Below, piece after piece: positions 23,943 to 31,414 of a DNA stretch of 64,000 bases. Below the pieces are notes generated by a model that saw only the letters and a list, made by a program, of their open reading frames with translations, was not told the DNA's origin and searched no databases. Every line of letters starts with the position of its first letter. The stretch's first letter is position 1. The translations under genes were made by a program, and so were the position numbers. Origin of the DNA: Acidovorax soli (GTDB lineage Bacteria; Pseudomonadota; Gammaproteobacteria; Burkholderiales; Burkholderiaceae_C); assembly GCF_014207955.1 (NCBI RefSeq), contig NZ_JACHLK010000017.1, positions 62,001 to 126,000 of the forward strand, written 5' to 3'.

Positions 23943-24434
23943 TCAGTCCATGCGCCCATCGGCGCGCACCACTGGCAGTTCGCCAATCTTCTTGGCAAAC
24001 CAGCCGATGCGCCCGGTCTCGCGCACATCGAAGCGCGGCACATAGGGCTTGATGTCGAGCACCGGCGTGCCGTCGAGCATGTCGTTGCCGGTGAAGCGCA
24101 GAATGCCGCCCGCCTCCACCGCCACCAGGCGCACGATGGACAGGCCGATGCGGTTGGGCCGCGCGGGCGCGCGCGTGGCGAACACGCCGTGGCTGGTGTC
24201 GTCGAGAAAGGGCACCACCTCCAGCCGCTCCTGCGCGCGGTGCAAATGGGTCAGCAGGATCAGGTAGTCGAAGCCTTCGATGTCGCGCAGGCCGGGCCGG
24301 AATTCCTCGAACACCTCGACATGCCCGGGTTCGCCGGGCGAGCCCGCCGTCTGGATGGGCATGCCCGCCGTTTCGGTGAAGGGGCTGCGGACCAGGCCCA
24401 AGGGCCGGCAAAGAATGGGGTCCTGCGGGTTCAT
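23943..24434 (-). CDS. trmO: tRNA t6A37 methyltransferase TrmO (TsaA)
   Basis: A 163-residue member of the TrmO/TsaA (VirR-like, UPF0066) family, which adds the N6-methyl to threonylcarbamoyladenosine-37 of some tRNAs using S-adenosylmethionine. Hallmarks are IGLVRSPFTE-like LGLVRSPFTETAGMPIQ, LRDIEGFDYLILL, ATRAPARPNRIGLSIVRL and LDGTPVLDIKPYVPRFD. The start codon at 24434 overlaps the modE stop (ATGA), so it is co-translated with the molybdate regulator. This link of TsaA-like genes to molybdenum genes is seen in other bacteria too, and a role outside tRNA cannot be excluded. Confidence 0.85.
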   Translation of the reverse strand: MNPQDPILCRPLGLVRSPFTETAGMPIQTAGSPGEPGHVEVFEEFRPGLRDIEGFDYLILLTHLHRAQERLEVVPFLDDTSHGVFATRAPARPNRIGLSIVRLVAVEAGGILRFTGNDMLDGTPVLDIKPYVPRFDVRETGRIGWFAKKIGELPVVRADGRMD

Positions 24435-24778
24435 GGCGCCAGCAGCCGGTTCAGGGCCGCGATGTCGGCCGAGGCGGCGGCACGCGCGGCCGCCTCCATG
24501 GCGCGGTAGTGCTTGATCACCTGGATGCCCGTGGGCGACAGGCCCGCACCCCCGCCGTGCGAGCCGCCCTTGGCGGTGGTGACCACGGGTTCGATGAGGG
24601 CGCCGTTCATCTCGGACACGAGCTGCCAGGCCCGGCGGTAGGACATGTCGAGCTGGCGCGCAGCGGCCGAGATGCTGCCGGTTTCGGCAATGGTCTCCAG
24701 CAGCTGCACCTTGCCGGGGCCGATGGCAATGCTGTCGTCGCGGTAGATGCGCACGCGGAACTGGACTTTGGACTTCAT
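24431..24778 (-). CDS. modE: ModE-type regulator, DNA-binding domain only
   Basis: A 115-residue ModE N-terminal-domain protein. The LysR-like winged helix is plain: IGPGKVQLLETIAETGSISAAARQLDMSYRRAWQLVSEMN, then VTTAKGGSHGGGAGLSPTG, the ModE wing. E. coli ModE continues with two Mop domains that bind molybdate; here the protein ends after the linker helix. It may sense through a partner Mop protein or act as a dimeric constitutive binder. ATG at 24778 is used. It overlaps trmO by 4 bp and is divergent from a molybdopterin-fold gene across ModE-like box 4. Confidence 0.88.
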   Translation of the reverse strand: MKSKVQFRVRIYRDDSIAIGPGKVQLLETIAETGSISAAARQLDMSYRRAWQLVSEMNGALIEPVVTTAKGGSHGGGAGLSPTGIQVIKHYRAMEAAARAAASADIAALNRLLAP

Positions 24779-24854
24779 GGCGAAAGCGGGGCGTAAGCGG
24801 GGCAACAGGACCACCGAGCGTACCGCATGCGGCCCATACCCCATGCAAAACCAT

Positions 24855-24878
24855 CGTCATGTCAGAATGAACATATCG
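24855..24878. promoter_or_regulatory. ModE-like box 4, between modE and the molybdopterin-fold gene
   Basis: 24 bp, CGTCATG-N11-ACATATCG. One half-site matches boxes 1-3 closely, the other is weaker. It sits 24 bp before the start at 24902 and 77 bp before modE, suggesting autoregulation of modE and control of the divergent gene. Confidence 0.5.
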
Positions 24879-24901
24879 CCAGAACTTTACCGGAAGCCCC
24901 G

Positions 24902-25366
24902 ATGCCTCTGCTCTCCTCGCCAGCCCCGGTGCAGCTCGAAGGCCTGGCCGGCCAGCCCTTGCGGCTTTCGGTGGAGGGGCTGCGGGCCCTGCCGCGCGTG
25001 GACCTGGGGCCGGCCGACATCGTCTGCATGACCGGGCGGCTGGTGTCGCGCGCCGACGGGTTCGCCGGCGTGCGCCTGAAGGCGGTGCTGGAGCAGGCGG
25101 GCCTTGGCACCCGGCACCGGGCCGAGCTCAAGCAGACCCTGGTGCTGTGCCACGGCGCCGACGGCTACCGCGTGATCTTCAGCTGGTACGAGCTGTTCAA
25201 CACCGCCGTGGGCGAGCAGGTGCTGCTCGTCACCGAGCGCGACGGCCAGGCGCTGGGCACGCCTGCCGATGGAGAGGTGGCCCTGATCTCGGCGGCCGAC
25301 ACCTTTCGCGGGCCGCGCCACCTGCACCGGCTGGCGCGCATCGAGATTCTGCGCCTGCCGGACTGA
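24902..25366 (+). CDS. Small sulfite-oxidase-fold (oxidoreductase molybdopterin-binding) protein
   Basis: A 154-residue protein corresponding to a minimal sulfite oxidase-type molybdopterin-binding domain. LRLSVEGLRALPRVDL, VCMTGRLV (in place of the usual CxG cofactor-ligating stretch), GVRLKAVLEQAGL and YRVIFSWYELFN-x8-LLVTERDG are typical of the short YedY/SorA-like family. The Cys in IVCMTG could ligate molybdenum, but this short class has doubtful catalysis. It has no signal peptide, so it is cytoplasmic. It is transcribed toward nasA, divergent from modE, with a ModE-like box just upstream. Confidence 0.7.
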   Translation: MPLLSSPAPVQLEGLAGQPLRLSVEGLRALPRVDLGPADIVCMTGRLVSRADGFAGVRLKAVLEQAGLGTRHRAELKQTLVLCHGADGYRVIFSWYELFNTAVGEQVLLVTERDGQALGTPADGEVALISAADTFRGPRHLHRLARIEILRLPD

Positions 25367-25373
25367 CAGCGTC

Positions 25374-25403
25374 TGCACCATCGCGGCGCACAAGATCGGT
25401 GCA
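25374..25403. promoter_or_regulatory. NtrC-like sites upstream of nasA
   Basis: TGCACC-N5-GGCGCA (25374-25390) matches the 17-bp NtrC form TGCACY-N5-GGTGCA with one mismatch, and CGCACA-N5-GGTGCA (25387-25403) is a second, weaker, overlapping copy. They lie about 100 bp upstream of the sigma-54 promoter, a normal enhancer distance. Confidence 0.5.
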
Positions 25404-25470
25404 CACCCCGGGGGCGGGGCACGGGTCCTGCCTGCACCAGCACCACAAGCCACTGCCGCCACCGCTGCTT

Positions 25471-25494
25471 CGATGTATTTTTTGGTGCATATCG
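25471..25494. promoter_or_regulatory. ModE-like box 2, next to the nasA promoter
   Basis: 24 bp, CGATGTATTTT-N7-ATATCG, the same layout as boxes 1, 3 and 4. It ends one base before the -24 element of the sigma-54 promoter, between enhancer and promoter. Confidence 0.6.
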
Positions 25495-25495
25495 A

Positions 25496-25511
25496 TGGCA
25501 CGGAGTTTGCT
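25496..25511 (+). promoter_or_regulatory. Sigma-54 promoter of nasA
   Basis: TGGCAC-N5-TTGCT, with GG and GC ten bases apart, is essentially the sigma-54 consensus. Transcription would start near 25521, placing the first leader hairpin at the very 5' end of the RNA. NtrC-like sites lie upstream. Confidence 0.75.
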
Positions 25512-25522
25512 CACCCACCGCA

Positions 25523-25593
25523 CGATCAATGCTGATCGCCAGGGCGGCCCGTAAAGACGGGGGCTGCTTTCTGGACATGGACAACGGCGTCCG
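25523..25593 (+). promoter_or_regulatory. Tandem hexaloop hairpins in the nasA leader (ANTAR target)
   Basis: Hairpin 1 is CGATC-AATGCT-GATCG (25523-25538); hairpin 2 is TGGAC-AACGGC-GTCCG (25578-25593, with a closing U-G pair). Both have six-base loops with A at position 1 and G at position 4, the signature of RNA bound by ANTAR antiterminators such as NasR and NasT. Hairpin 2's loop and 3' arm are part of the terminator's 5' arm, so the two structures exclude each other. Confidence 0.72.
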
Positions 25594-25649
25594 CACGGCC
25601 TGGGCACGCGCTTTCGAGCGATGCCTGGGCAGTGCGGACGCCTTTTTTT
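25586..25649 (+). terminator. Leader terminator (attenuator) before nasA
   Basis: An 11-bp perfect stem, GGCGTCCGCAC (25586-25596) with GTGCGGACGCC (25632-25642), followed by seven T residues (25643-25649). It ends 22 bp before the nasA start and would stop transcription unless hairpin 2 is held by an antiterminator. The 35-base interior can form a smaller CGCTTTCGAGCG hairpin. Confidence 0.82.
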
Positions 25650-25671
25650 GGGCCTTGCACCGGGAGTCTCC

Positions 25672-28600
25672 TTGCCAACCACCTCCGTCAACAGCGTCTG
25701 CCCCTACTGCGGTGTGGGCTGCGGCGTGGCCTTGCAGGTCGAAGACCGCAAGGTCATCAAGGTCACGGGCATCAAGACGCACCCGACGAACTTCGGGCGC
25801 CTGTGCACCAAGGGTTCGACCAGCGCGCAGGCGCTCAGCGAGTCTGGCCGCATGGAGGCCGCCTTCATGCGCGCCGACCGCCAGCGCGAGCCCGTGCAGG
25901 TGGCCATGGATGCGGCCATTGCCGAGACCGCCCGGCGCCTGGCCGCCATGCGCGATCGGCACGGGCCGGACGCCCTGTCTTTCTATGTGTCGGGCCAGAT
26001 GTCGCTGGAAGCCCAGTACCTGGTCAACAAGCTGGCCAAGGGCTTCATCGGCACCAACCAGATCGAGTCGAACTCGCGGCTGTGCATGGCCAGCGCGGGC
26101 AGCGGCTACAAGCTGTCGCTGGGCTCGGACGGCCCGCCCGGCTCCTACCAGGACTTCGACAAGGCCGATGTGTTCTTCGTGATCGGCGCCAACATGGCCG
26201 ATTGCCACCCCATCCTCTTCCTGCGCATGATGGACCGGGTCAAGGCGGGTGCCCAGCTGATCGTGGTGGACCCGCGCCGCAACACCACGGCAGACAAGGC
26301 GCACCTGTTCCTGCAGATCAAGCCGGGCACCGACCTGGCGCTGCTCAACGGCCTGCTGCACCTGCTGCATGCCAACGGCCACACCAACCCCGACTTCATC
26401 GCCCAGTTCACCGAGGGCTGGGAAGCCATGCCGGACTTTCTGGCGGCATACACGCCGGACCGGGTCAGCGCGATCACGGGCATCCCGGAGGCCGGTATCC
26501 GCCAGGCGGCCCAGCTCATCGGCGAGGCCGGCAACTGGATGAGCTGCTGGACCATGGGCCTGAACCAGAGCACGCACGGCACCTGGAACACCAACGCGAT
26601 TTGCAACCTGCACCTGGCGACAGGGGCCATCTGCCGGCCAGGCAGCGGCCCCTTCTCGCTGACCGGGCAGCCCAATGCCATGGGGGGCCGCGAGATGGGC
26701 TACATGGGCCCCGGCCTGCCCGGCCAGCGCGCCATCCTGGTCGAAGACGACCGCGCGTACGTGGAGGACGTGTGGGGCGTGCCACGCGGTACCCTGCACA
26801 CCCGGCTGGCGGGCGGCACGGTCGCCATGTTCGATGCCATGGCCGCGGGCCGTATCAAGGCCTGCTGGATCATCTGCACCAACCCCGTGGCCACGGTGTC
26901 CAACCGCAAAAAGGTCATCGCCGGCCTGCAGGCGGCCGAGCTGGTCATCACCCAGGACGCGTTTCTCGACACCGAGACCAACCGCTACGCCGACGTGCTG
27001 CTGCCCGGCGCCCTGTGGGCCGAGGCCGAGGGCGTGATGATCAACTCCGAGCGCAACCTGGCGCTCATGCAGCAGGCCGTCGAGCCCCCGGGCCAGGCCC
27101 TGCCGGACTGGCAGATCATTGCCCGCATGGCCTGCGCGATGGGCTATGCCCACGCCTTCAGCTACGCCAGCGCCGAAGAGGTGTTCGAGGAGATCAAGCG
27201 CTTCTGGAACCCCAAGACGGGCTATGACATCCGCGGGGCCAGCTACGCCCGGCTGCGCGAGACGCCGCTGCAGTGGCCGTGCCCGCCCGATGACGGTGCC
27301 GACCGCCACCCCATCCGCTACCTCAACGATGGGGTGAGCCAGAAGCTGCGGGTGCTGGAGGACGGCACGCGGCCGCGCATCGCCTTTGCGACGCCCAGCG
27401 GCAAGGGGGTGTTCTTCGCCCGGCCCCATGGCGATCCGGCCGAGATGCCCGACCAGGACTACCCCTTCGTGCTCAACACCGGCCGGCTGCAGCACCAGTG
27501 GCACACGATGACCAAGACCGGCAAGATCCCGACGCTGACCAAGCTCAACCCCGGGCCCTTTGTCGAGATCCACCCCGAGGATGCGGCAGCCCTGGGCATC
27601 CGCGACAAAGACAGCGTGGAGATCCGCTCGCGCCGCGGCCGCGCGGTGCTGCCCGCCGTGGTCACCGACCGGGTGCGTGCAGGCAACTGCTTTGCGCCCT
27701 TCCACTGGAACGACGTGTATGGCGACGACCTGGCCATCAATGCCGTGACCAGCGACGCCATCGACCCACTGTCCCAGCAACCCGAGTTCAAGTTCTGCGC
27801 CGTGATCCTGGCCCGCGTGGCGCCTGTGCCATCGCAGGTGATCGATGCAGACGACCCCGAAGACACCCCTCTGGGCACCGTGGCCGCCATGGCCGAGATG
27901 CTCCACGACGGTTCCGACACCTGCGCAAGAGAACACCACACCATGCAGATCAACGCACTGGCCCGGCTGCTGGGCCTGGAGGCCACCCCCGTCCCGGCGC
28001 TCGAGGCCCAAGAACAGCTCTACCTGCAAGGCTTTCTGACCGGCCTGCACAGCGAAGAGGCGCGCAAGCTGGGCGGTGTGCCCACGCTGCCGCCCAGCGC
28101 CCCGCTGGCGCCGGCCAAGAAGGCCTTGATCGACGGCATCCTCGCGGGCCTGTTCTCGCGCACCTGGCTGCCGGCGGGCACGCAACCGGCCCTGGGCATG
28201 GCCGAGGGTAGAAGCACCGCGCAGGTCGAGGCCCCGCGCGCACCAGCGCAGACCCCGGTGGCAGTGCTGTGGGCCTCGCAAACGGGCAATGCCGAGGGCT
28301 TTGCGGCCCAGTGCGCCCAGCGCCTGCAGGCCCAGGGCTGCGCCGTCACGCTGGCCGCGATGGATGCCTTGCGGCCCGACGATCTGCCCGCGGGAGCCCA
28401 CCTGCTGCTGGTGGCCAGCACCTTTGGCGACGGCGACCCGCCGGACAACGGCGCGCCGTTCTGGCAGGCGCTGCAGGGCGAAGGGGCCACCCAGCTCAAG
28501 GGCGCCAGCTATGCGGTACTGGCCTTCGGCGACTCCAGCTACGACCAGTTCTGCGGCTTTGGCCGCAAGCTCGACGAGCGCCTGGCACAGCTGGGCGCCA

Positions 28601-29913
28601 GGCGCCTGGTGGAACGCGTGGACTGCGAACCCGAATACCAGGCACCCGCAGCGGCATGGCTGGAATCGGTCTGCAAGGCACTGGCAGGGGCCAGGGCAGC
28701 AGCGCAGCTTGCGCCCGCGGTGGCGGGAGACGACGGCGGCGAAGACGACACCCTGGCGCTCGGCGTCCCATCCACGCCAACACCCGGCCCGTCTGCCTTC
28801 AGCCGACACCAGCCTTTGCGCACGCGCCTGCTCATGAACCGCCGCCTCAACGGCGAGGGCGCGCAGAAGGAGACCCGGCACATCGCCTTCGACCTGGCCG
28901 ACTCGGGCCTGGTGTACGAGGCCGGCGACGCGCTGGGCGTGTGGCCCGCCAACTGCCCCGAACTGGTGGGGGACATGCTGTCGGCGCTCCAACTGTCGCC
29001 CGCGGTCGAGGTGTCGGTCAAGGACCTGGGCCACATGCCCCTGTCACAGGCCCTGCTGCGCCACCACGAGGTGGCGCGCATCACCCCCGAGGTGCTGCGC
29101 TTCGTGGCCGAGCGGGCCGCCAGCGATGAACTCACCCGCCTGCTCCAGCCCGGGCACCAGGAGCAGCTCAAGGCCTGGCTGTGGAACCAACAGATCGTGG
29201 ACCTGCTGCAGGCCTACCCGATCACGGCCAGCGCCTCCGAGTGGCTGGCGGTGCTCAAGCGCCTGCAGCCGCGCCTGTACTCGATCTCATCGAGCCCGAA
29301 GGCCCAGGCCGATGAGGTGCACCTCACCGTCTCCACGGTGCGCTACCTGAACGGAACAAGGCTGCGCAAAGGGGTGTGTTCCACGTTCATGGCTGACCGG
29401 GCACAGGACATCGATGTGCCCATCTTCGTGCAGAAGTCGGCGCACTTCAAGCCGCCCGCGACGCCAGGCACGCCGCTGGTCATGGTCGGCCCGGGCACCG
29501 GTGTGGCGCCGTTCCGCGCCTTTCTGCACGAGCGCCGCGCCCGCGGGGACACCGGGCGCAACTGGCTGTTCTTCGGCGAACAGCATGCAGCCACCGATTT
29601 CTACTACCGCGAGGAGCTCGAAGGCATGCACCAGGACGGCCTGGTCACCCGGCTCAGCCTGGCGTTCTCACGCGACCAGGCCGACAAGGTCTATGTGCAG
29701 GACCGCATGCGCGAGAGCGGGGCCGAGCTGTGGGCCTGGCTGCAGGAAGGCGCCCAATTCTGCGTCTGCGGCGATGCCAGCCGCATGGCCAGGGATGTGG
29801 ATGCAGCGCTCAAGGCCATCGTGCAACAGCATGGTGGGCTGAGTGCCGATGCGGCGAATGCCTACGTGTCCCGAATGGCCCAGGAGAAGCGGTATGTGCG
29901 CGATGTCTATTGA
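25672..29913 (+). CDS. nasA: Assimilatory nitrate reductase fused to a diflavin reductase
   Basis: A 1413-residue cytoplasmic enzyme that reduces nitrate to nitrite with its own NADPH electron input. Residues 1-735 are a NasA-type molybdopterin oxidoreductase with a [4Fe-4S] site (Cys10, Cys13, Cys17, Cys45) and NTGRLQHQWHTMTKTGKIP in the dinucleotide domain. Residues 736-860 are a linker like the N-terminus of sulfite reductase flavoproteins. A flavodoxin domain begins at WASQTGNAEGF (about 865), then an FAD domain (RLYSISSSPKA) and a NADP domain (GPGTGVAPFRAF). The TTG at 25672, with GGGAG before it, is chosen because the ATG at 25621 lies inside the leader terminator. No nitrite reductase or transporter gene is nearby. 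Confidence 0.92.
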   Translation: MPTTSVNSVCPYCGVGCGVALQVEDRKVIKVTGIKTHPTNFGRLCTKGSTSAQALSESGRMEAAFMRADRQREPVQVAMDAAIAETARRLAAMRDRHGPDALSFYVSGQMSLEAQYLVNKLAKGFIGTNQIESNSRLCMASAGSGYKLSLGSDGPPGSYQDFDKADVFFVIGANMADCHPILFLRMMDRVKAGAQLIVVDPRRNTTADKAHLFLQIKPGTDLALLNGLLHLLHANGHTNPDFIAQFTEGWEAMPDFLAAYTPDRVSAITGIPEAGIRQAAQLIGEAGNWMSCWTMGLNQSTHGTWNTNAICNLHLATGAICRPGSGPFSLTGQPNAMGGREMGYMGPGLPGQRAILVEDDRAYVEDVWGVPRGTLHTRLAGGTVAMFDAMAAGRIKACWIICTNPVATVSNRKKVIAGLQAAELVITQDAFLDTETNRYADVLLPGALWAEAEGVMINSERNLALMQQAVEPPGQALPDWQIIARMACAMGYAHAFSYASAEEVFEEIKRFWNPKTGYDIRGASYARLRETPLQWPCPPDDGADRHPIRYLNDGVSQKLRVLEDGTRPRIAFATPSGKGVFFARPHGDPAEMPDQDYPFVLNTGRLQHQWHTMTKTGKIPTLTKLNPGPFVEIHPEDAAALGIRDKDSVEIRSRRGRAVLPAVVTDRVRAGNCFAPFHWNDVYGDDLAINAVTSDAIDPLSQQPEFKFCAVILARVAPVPSQVIDADDPEDTPLGTVAAMAEMLHDGSDTCAREHHTMQINALARLLGLEATPVPALEAQEQLYLQGFLTGLHSEEARKLGGVPTLPPSAPLAPAKKALIDGILAGLFSRTWLPAGTQPALGMAEGRSTAQVEAPRAPAQTPVAVLWASQTGNAEGFAAQCAQRLQAQGCAVTLAAMDALRPDDLPAGAHLLLVASTFGDGDPPDNGAPFWQALQGEGATQLKGASYAVLAFGDSSYDQFCGFGRKLDERLAQLGARRLVERVDCEPEYQAPAAAWLESVCKALAGARAAAQLAPAVAGDDGGEDDTLALGVPSTPTPGPSAFSRHQPLRTRLLMNRRLNGEGAQKETRHIAFDLADSGLVYEAGDALGVWPANCPELVGDMLSALQLSPAVEVSVKDLGHMPLSQALLRHHEVARITPEVLRFVAERAASDELTRLLQPGHQEQLKAWLWNQQIVDLLQAYPITASASEWLAVLKRLQPRLYSISSSPKAQADEVHLTVSTVRYLNGTRLRKGVCSTFMADRAQDIDVPIFVQKSAHFKPPATPGTPLVMVGPGTGVAPFRAFLHERRARGDTGRNWLFFGEQHAATDFYYREELEGMHQDGLVTRLSLAFSRDQADKVYVQDRMRESGAELWAWLQEGAQFCVCGDASRMARDVDAALKAIVQQHGGLSADAANAYVSRMAQEKRYVRDVY

Positions 29914-30394
29914 GCCCGGACCGGCCGCGCTGGGCAACCCGGAACAGGGCCTGTTCTTCCGCTTCGAGTCGGACTTCGTCAGCTCGCTGCGGTGCATTCC
30001 CATGGCCGTGCGATTCAAGCTCGACCTGTGCGGAGTCAAGCTGTCGCTGCGGGCCTGGAGCCAGTTCGACCATGCCACCCGCGCCCGCTGCGTGGGCCTG
30101 CCGACCCGGTCCGAGGAAGAAGTGCGCGGCTATGGCGAGGCCCTTTGCCAGGCGCTGGAGGCGATCGGGCAGAAGCCGGTGCGGCTCGCCATCGATGCTG
30201 CACCTGCGTGGGCAGATGTCCGCAGCGCGCCGGCTGCGGTGCTGGCCAGAGGGCTGGCCGAGGGGATTGCGGCCGAGCGCTTTGCGGGCTGGGGCAAGCT
30301 CGCGCCCCTGCAGCGCTTTGCCCTGGTCAAGCTTACGCGCGGCGGGCATGAGAACGCGAACTTCCTGCCGGCACTGCTGGAGTTCGGCCTCTGA
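29894..30394 (+). CDS. Nitrate reductase-associated protein (NarM-like)
   Basis: A 166-residue member of the nitrate reductase-associated family (Nitr_red_assoc), known mainly from cyanobacterial NarM, which is needed for active assimilatory nitrate reductase. Typical parts are FRFESDFVSSLRCIPMAVRFKLDLCGVKLSLRAW, and a C-terminal LQRFALVKLTRGGHENANFLPALLEF. The start at 29894 has AGGAG seven bases upstream; ATG at 29903 is the alternative. Either way it overlaps the end of nasA, so it is coupled to it, which supports a role in maturation or activity of the reductase. Confidence 0.85.
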   Translation: MCAMSIEPGPAALGNPEQGLFFRFESDFVSSLRCIPMAVRFKLDLCGVKLSLRAWSQFDHATRARCVGLPTRSEEEVRGYGEALCQALEAIGQKPVRLAIDAAPAWADVRSAPAAVLARGLAEGIAAERFAGWGKLAPLQRFALVKLTRGGHENANFLPALLEFGL

Positions 30395-30440
30395 GCCGCG
30401 GCCTTTTGCACTGGCCTTGGAGCGCACGATGCTGCGCCAT

Positions 30441-30464
30441 CGATATGTTTTGTAAACTATATCG
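30441..30464. promoter_or_regulatory. ModE-like box 3, before the HTH-nitroreductase gene
   Basis: 24 bp, CGATATGTTTT-N7-ATATCG, the most regular of the four. The first 11 bases equal box 1. It is 29 bp before the ATG at 30494. TTGGAG about 17 bp upstream of its left end could be the -35 of a promoter whose -10 is covered by the box. Confidence 0.62.
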
Positions 30465-30493
30465 AATGACCATCCCGGGACGGAGAGCCTCTC

Positions 30494-31414
30494 ATGGAGC
30501 GTGAAAACCTTGAATGCCTGGTGGCGCTGGGCCAGGAGCGCGATTGGGCGCGTGCGGCCGAGCGCTGCGGGGTGACCGAAGAGCGCCTGAACCAGGTGGT
30601 GCACGCCGCGGAGGAGGAGTACGGCCATGCCATCGTTGTGCCGGGGCAGACCTTCCAGGGCTTTACCCCCGAGGGCGAGCGCGTGCTGGCCTGGGCCAAT
30701 GACTTCTGTGCAGCCTTCGAGCAGCTCGCACAGTGCTTTGCCACCTCGCGCCGGCGCACCCTGGTGGCGCCCCTGCTGGAACGCCGCTCGGTATCGCCCA
30801 AGCGCCTGTGCGGCCCCGGCCCCAGCGCACACGACCTGGCCCTGATCGCGCAGGCCGGCCTGCATGCGCCCGACCATGGCGGCCTGCACCCCTGGCGGCT
30901 GCTGGAGTTTGCCGGTGGGCAGCGCGCGCAGCTGGCCGACTGTTTCGAGGCCGAAAAGCGGCGCCGCGACCCGCTGGCCCCCGCTGCCGACCTGCAGCGC
31001 GCCCGCGAGCATGCGCTGCGCCCGCCGGTGCTGCTGGCCTTCATCGTCTCGCCCAAGGCGCGCACGCAGGTGCCCTTGCGCGAGCAGTGGCTGTCGGCCG
31101 GTGCCGCTCTGGGCAACATGCTGAATGCAGCCCACCAACTGGGCTTTGGCGCCATCGTGCTCAGTGGCGAGCGCTGCTTCGACCCGCAGCTCAGCGCCGA
31201 GCTGGGCCTGCAGCCGGCCGAATCGCTGGCGGGCTTCATCAGCCTGGGGTCGGTGGTGCAAGCACCTCCGGCCAGAAAGTACGCAAGCCCGGAAGACGTC
31301 CTGTCCCATTGGCAGCCCCATGGCACCCCTGCGGCCGATGTGCCCCGTTCACCACCCGAAGCCGACCTCGAGATCGACCCCATCCATGACGACAAGCACA
31401 ACCGACACCATTGA
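30494..31414 (+). CDS. Nitroreductase with N-terminal LysR-type helix-turn-helix
   Basis: A 306-residue two-domain protein. Residues 1-75 look like a LysR winged helix (ENLECLVALGQERDWARAAERCGVTEERLNQVVHAAEEEYG, then FTPEGERVLAWA), and residues 90-270 are an FMN nitroreductase of the YdjA kind (RRSVSPKRL, LIAQAGLHAPDHGGLHPWRLL, SAGAALGNMLNAAHQLGFGAI). The order regulator-then-flavoprotein suggests a redox- or ligand-sensing transcription factor, or an enzyme that lost regulation. A ModE-like box lies just upstream, which ties it to the molybdenum/nitrate island. It overlaps the following M24 gene by 29 bp. Confidence 0.78.
   Translation: MERENLECLVALGQERDWARAAERCGVTEERLNQVVHAAEEEYGHAIVVPGQTFQGFTPEGERVLAWANDFCAAFEQLAQCFATSRRRTLVAPLLERRSVSPKRLCGPGPSAHDLALIAQAGLHAPDHGGLHPWRLLEFAGGQRAQLADCFEAEKRRRDPLAPAADLQRAREHALRPPVLLAFIVSPKARTQVPLREQWLSAGAALGNMLNAAHQLGFGAIVLSGERCFDPQLSAELGLQPAESLAGFISLGSVVQAPPARKYASPEDVLSHWQPHGTPAADVPRSPPEADLEIDPIHDDKHNRHH

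Noticed and set aside
25621..25671. ATG at 25621 as the nasA start
   Set aside because: It lies within the terminator hairpin, and the frame's first 17 residues are unlike the family. TTG at 25672 has a ribosome site and gives a normal N-terminus.
25165..29034. A very long open frame on the minus strand opposite nasA
   Set aside because: High-GC shadow frame: His/Gly/Leu/Val-rich, no motif or family feature, and directly antisense to a well-recognised enzyme.
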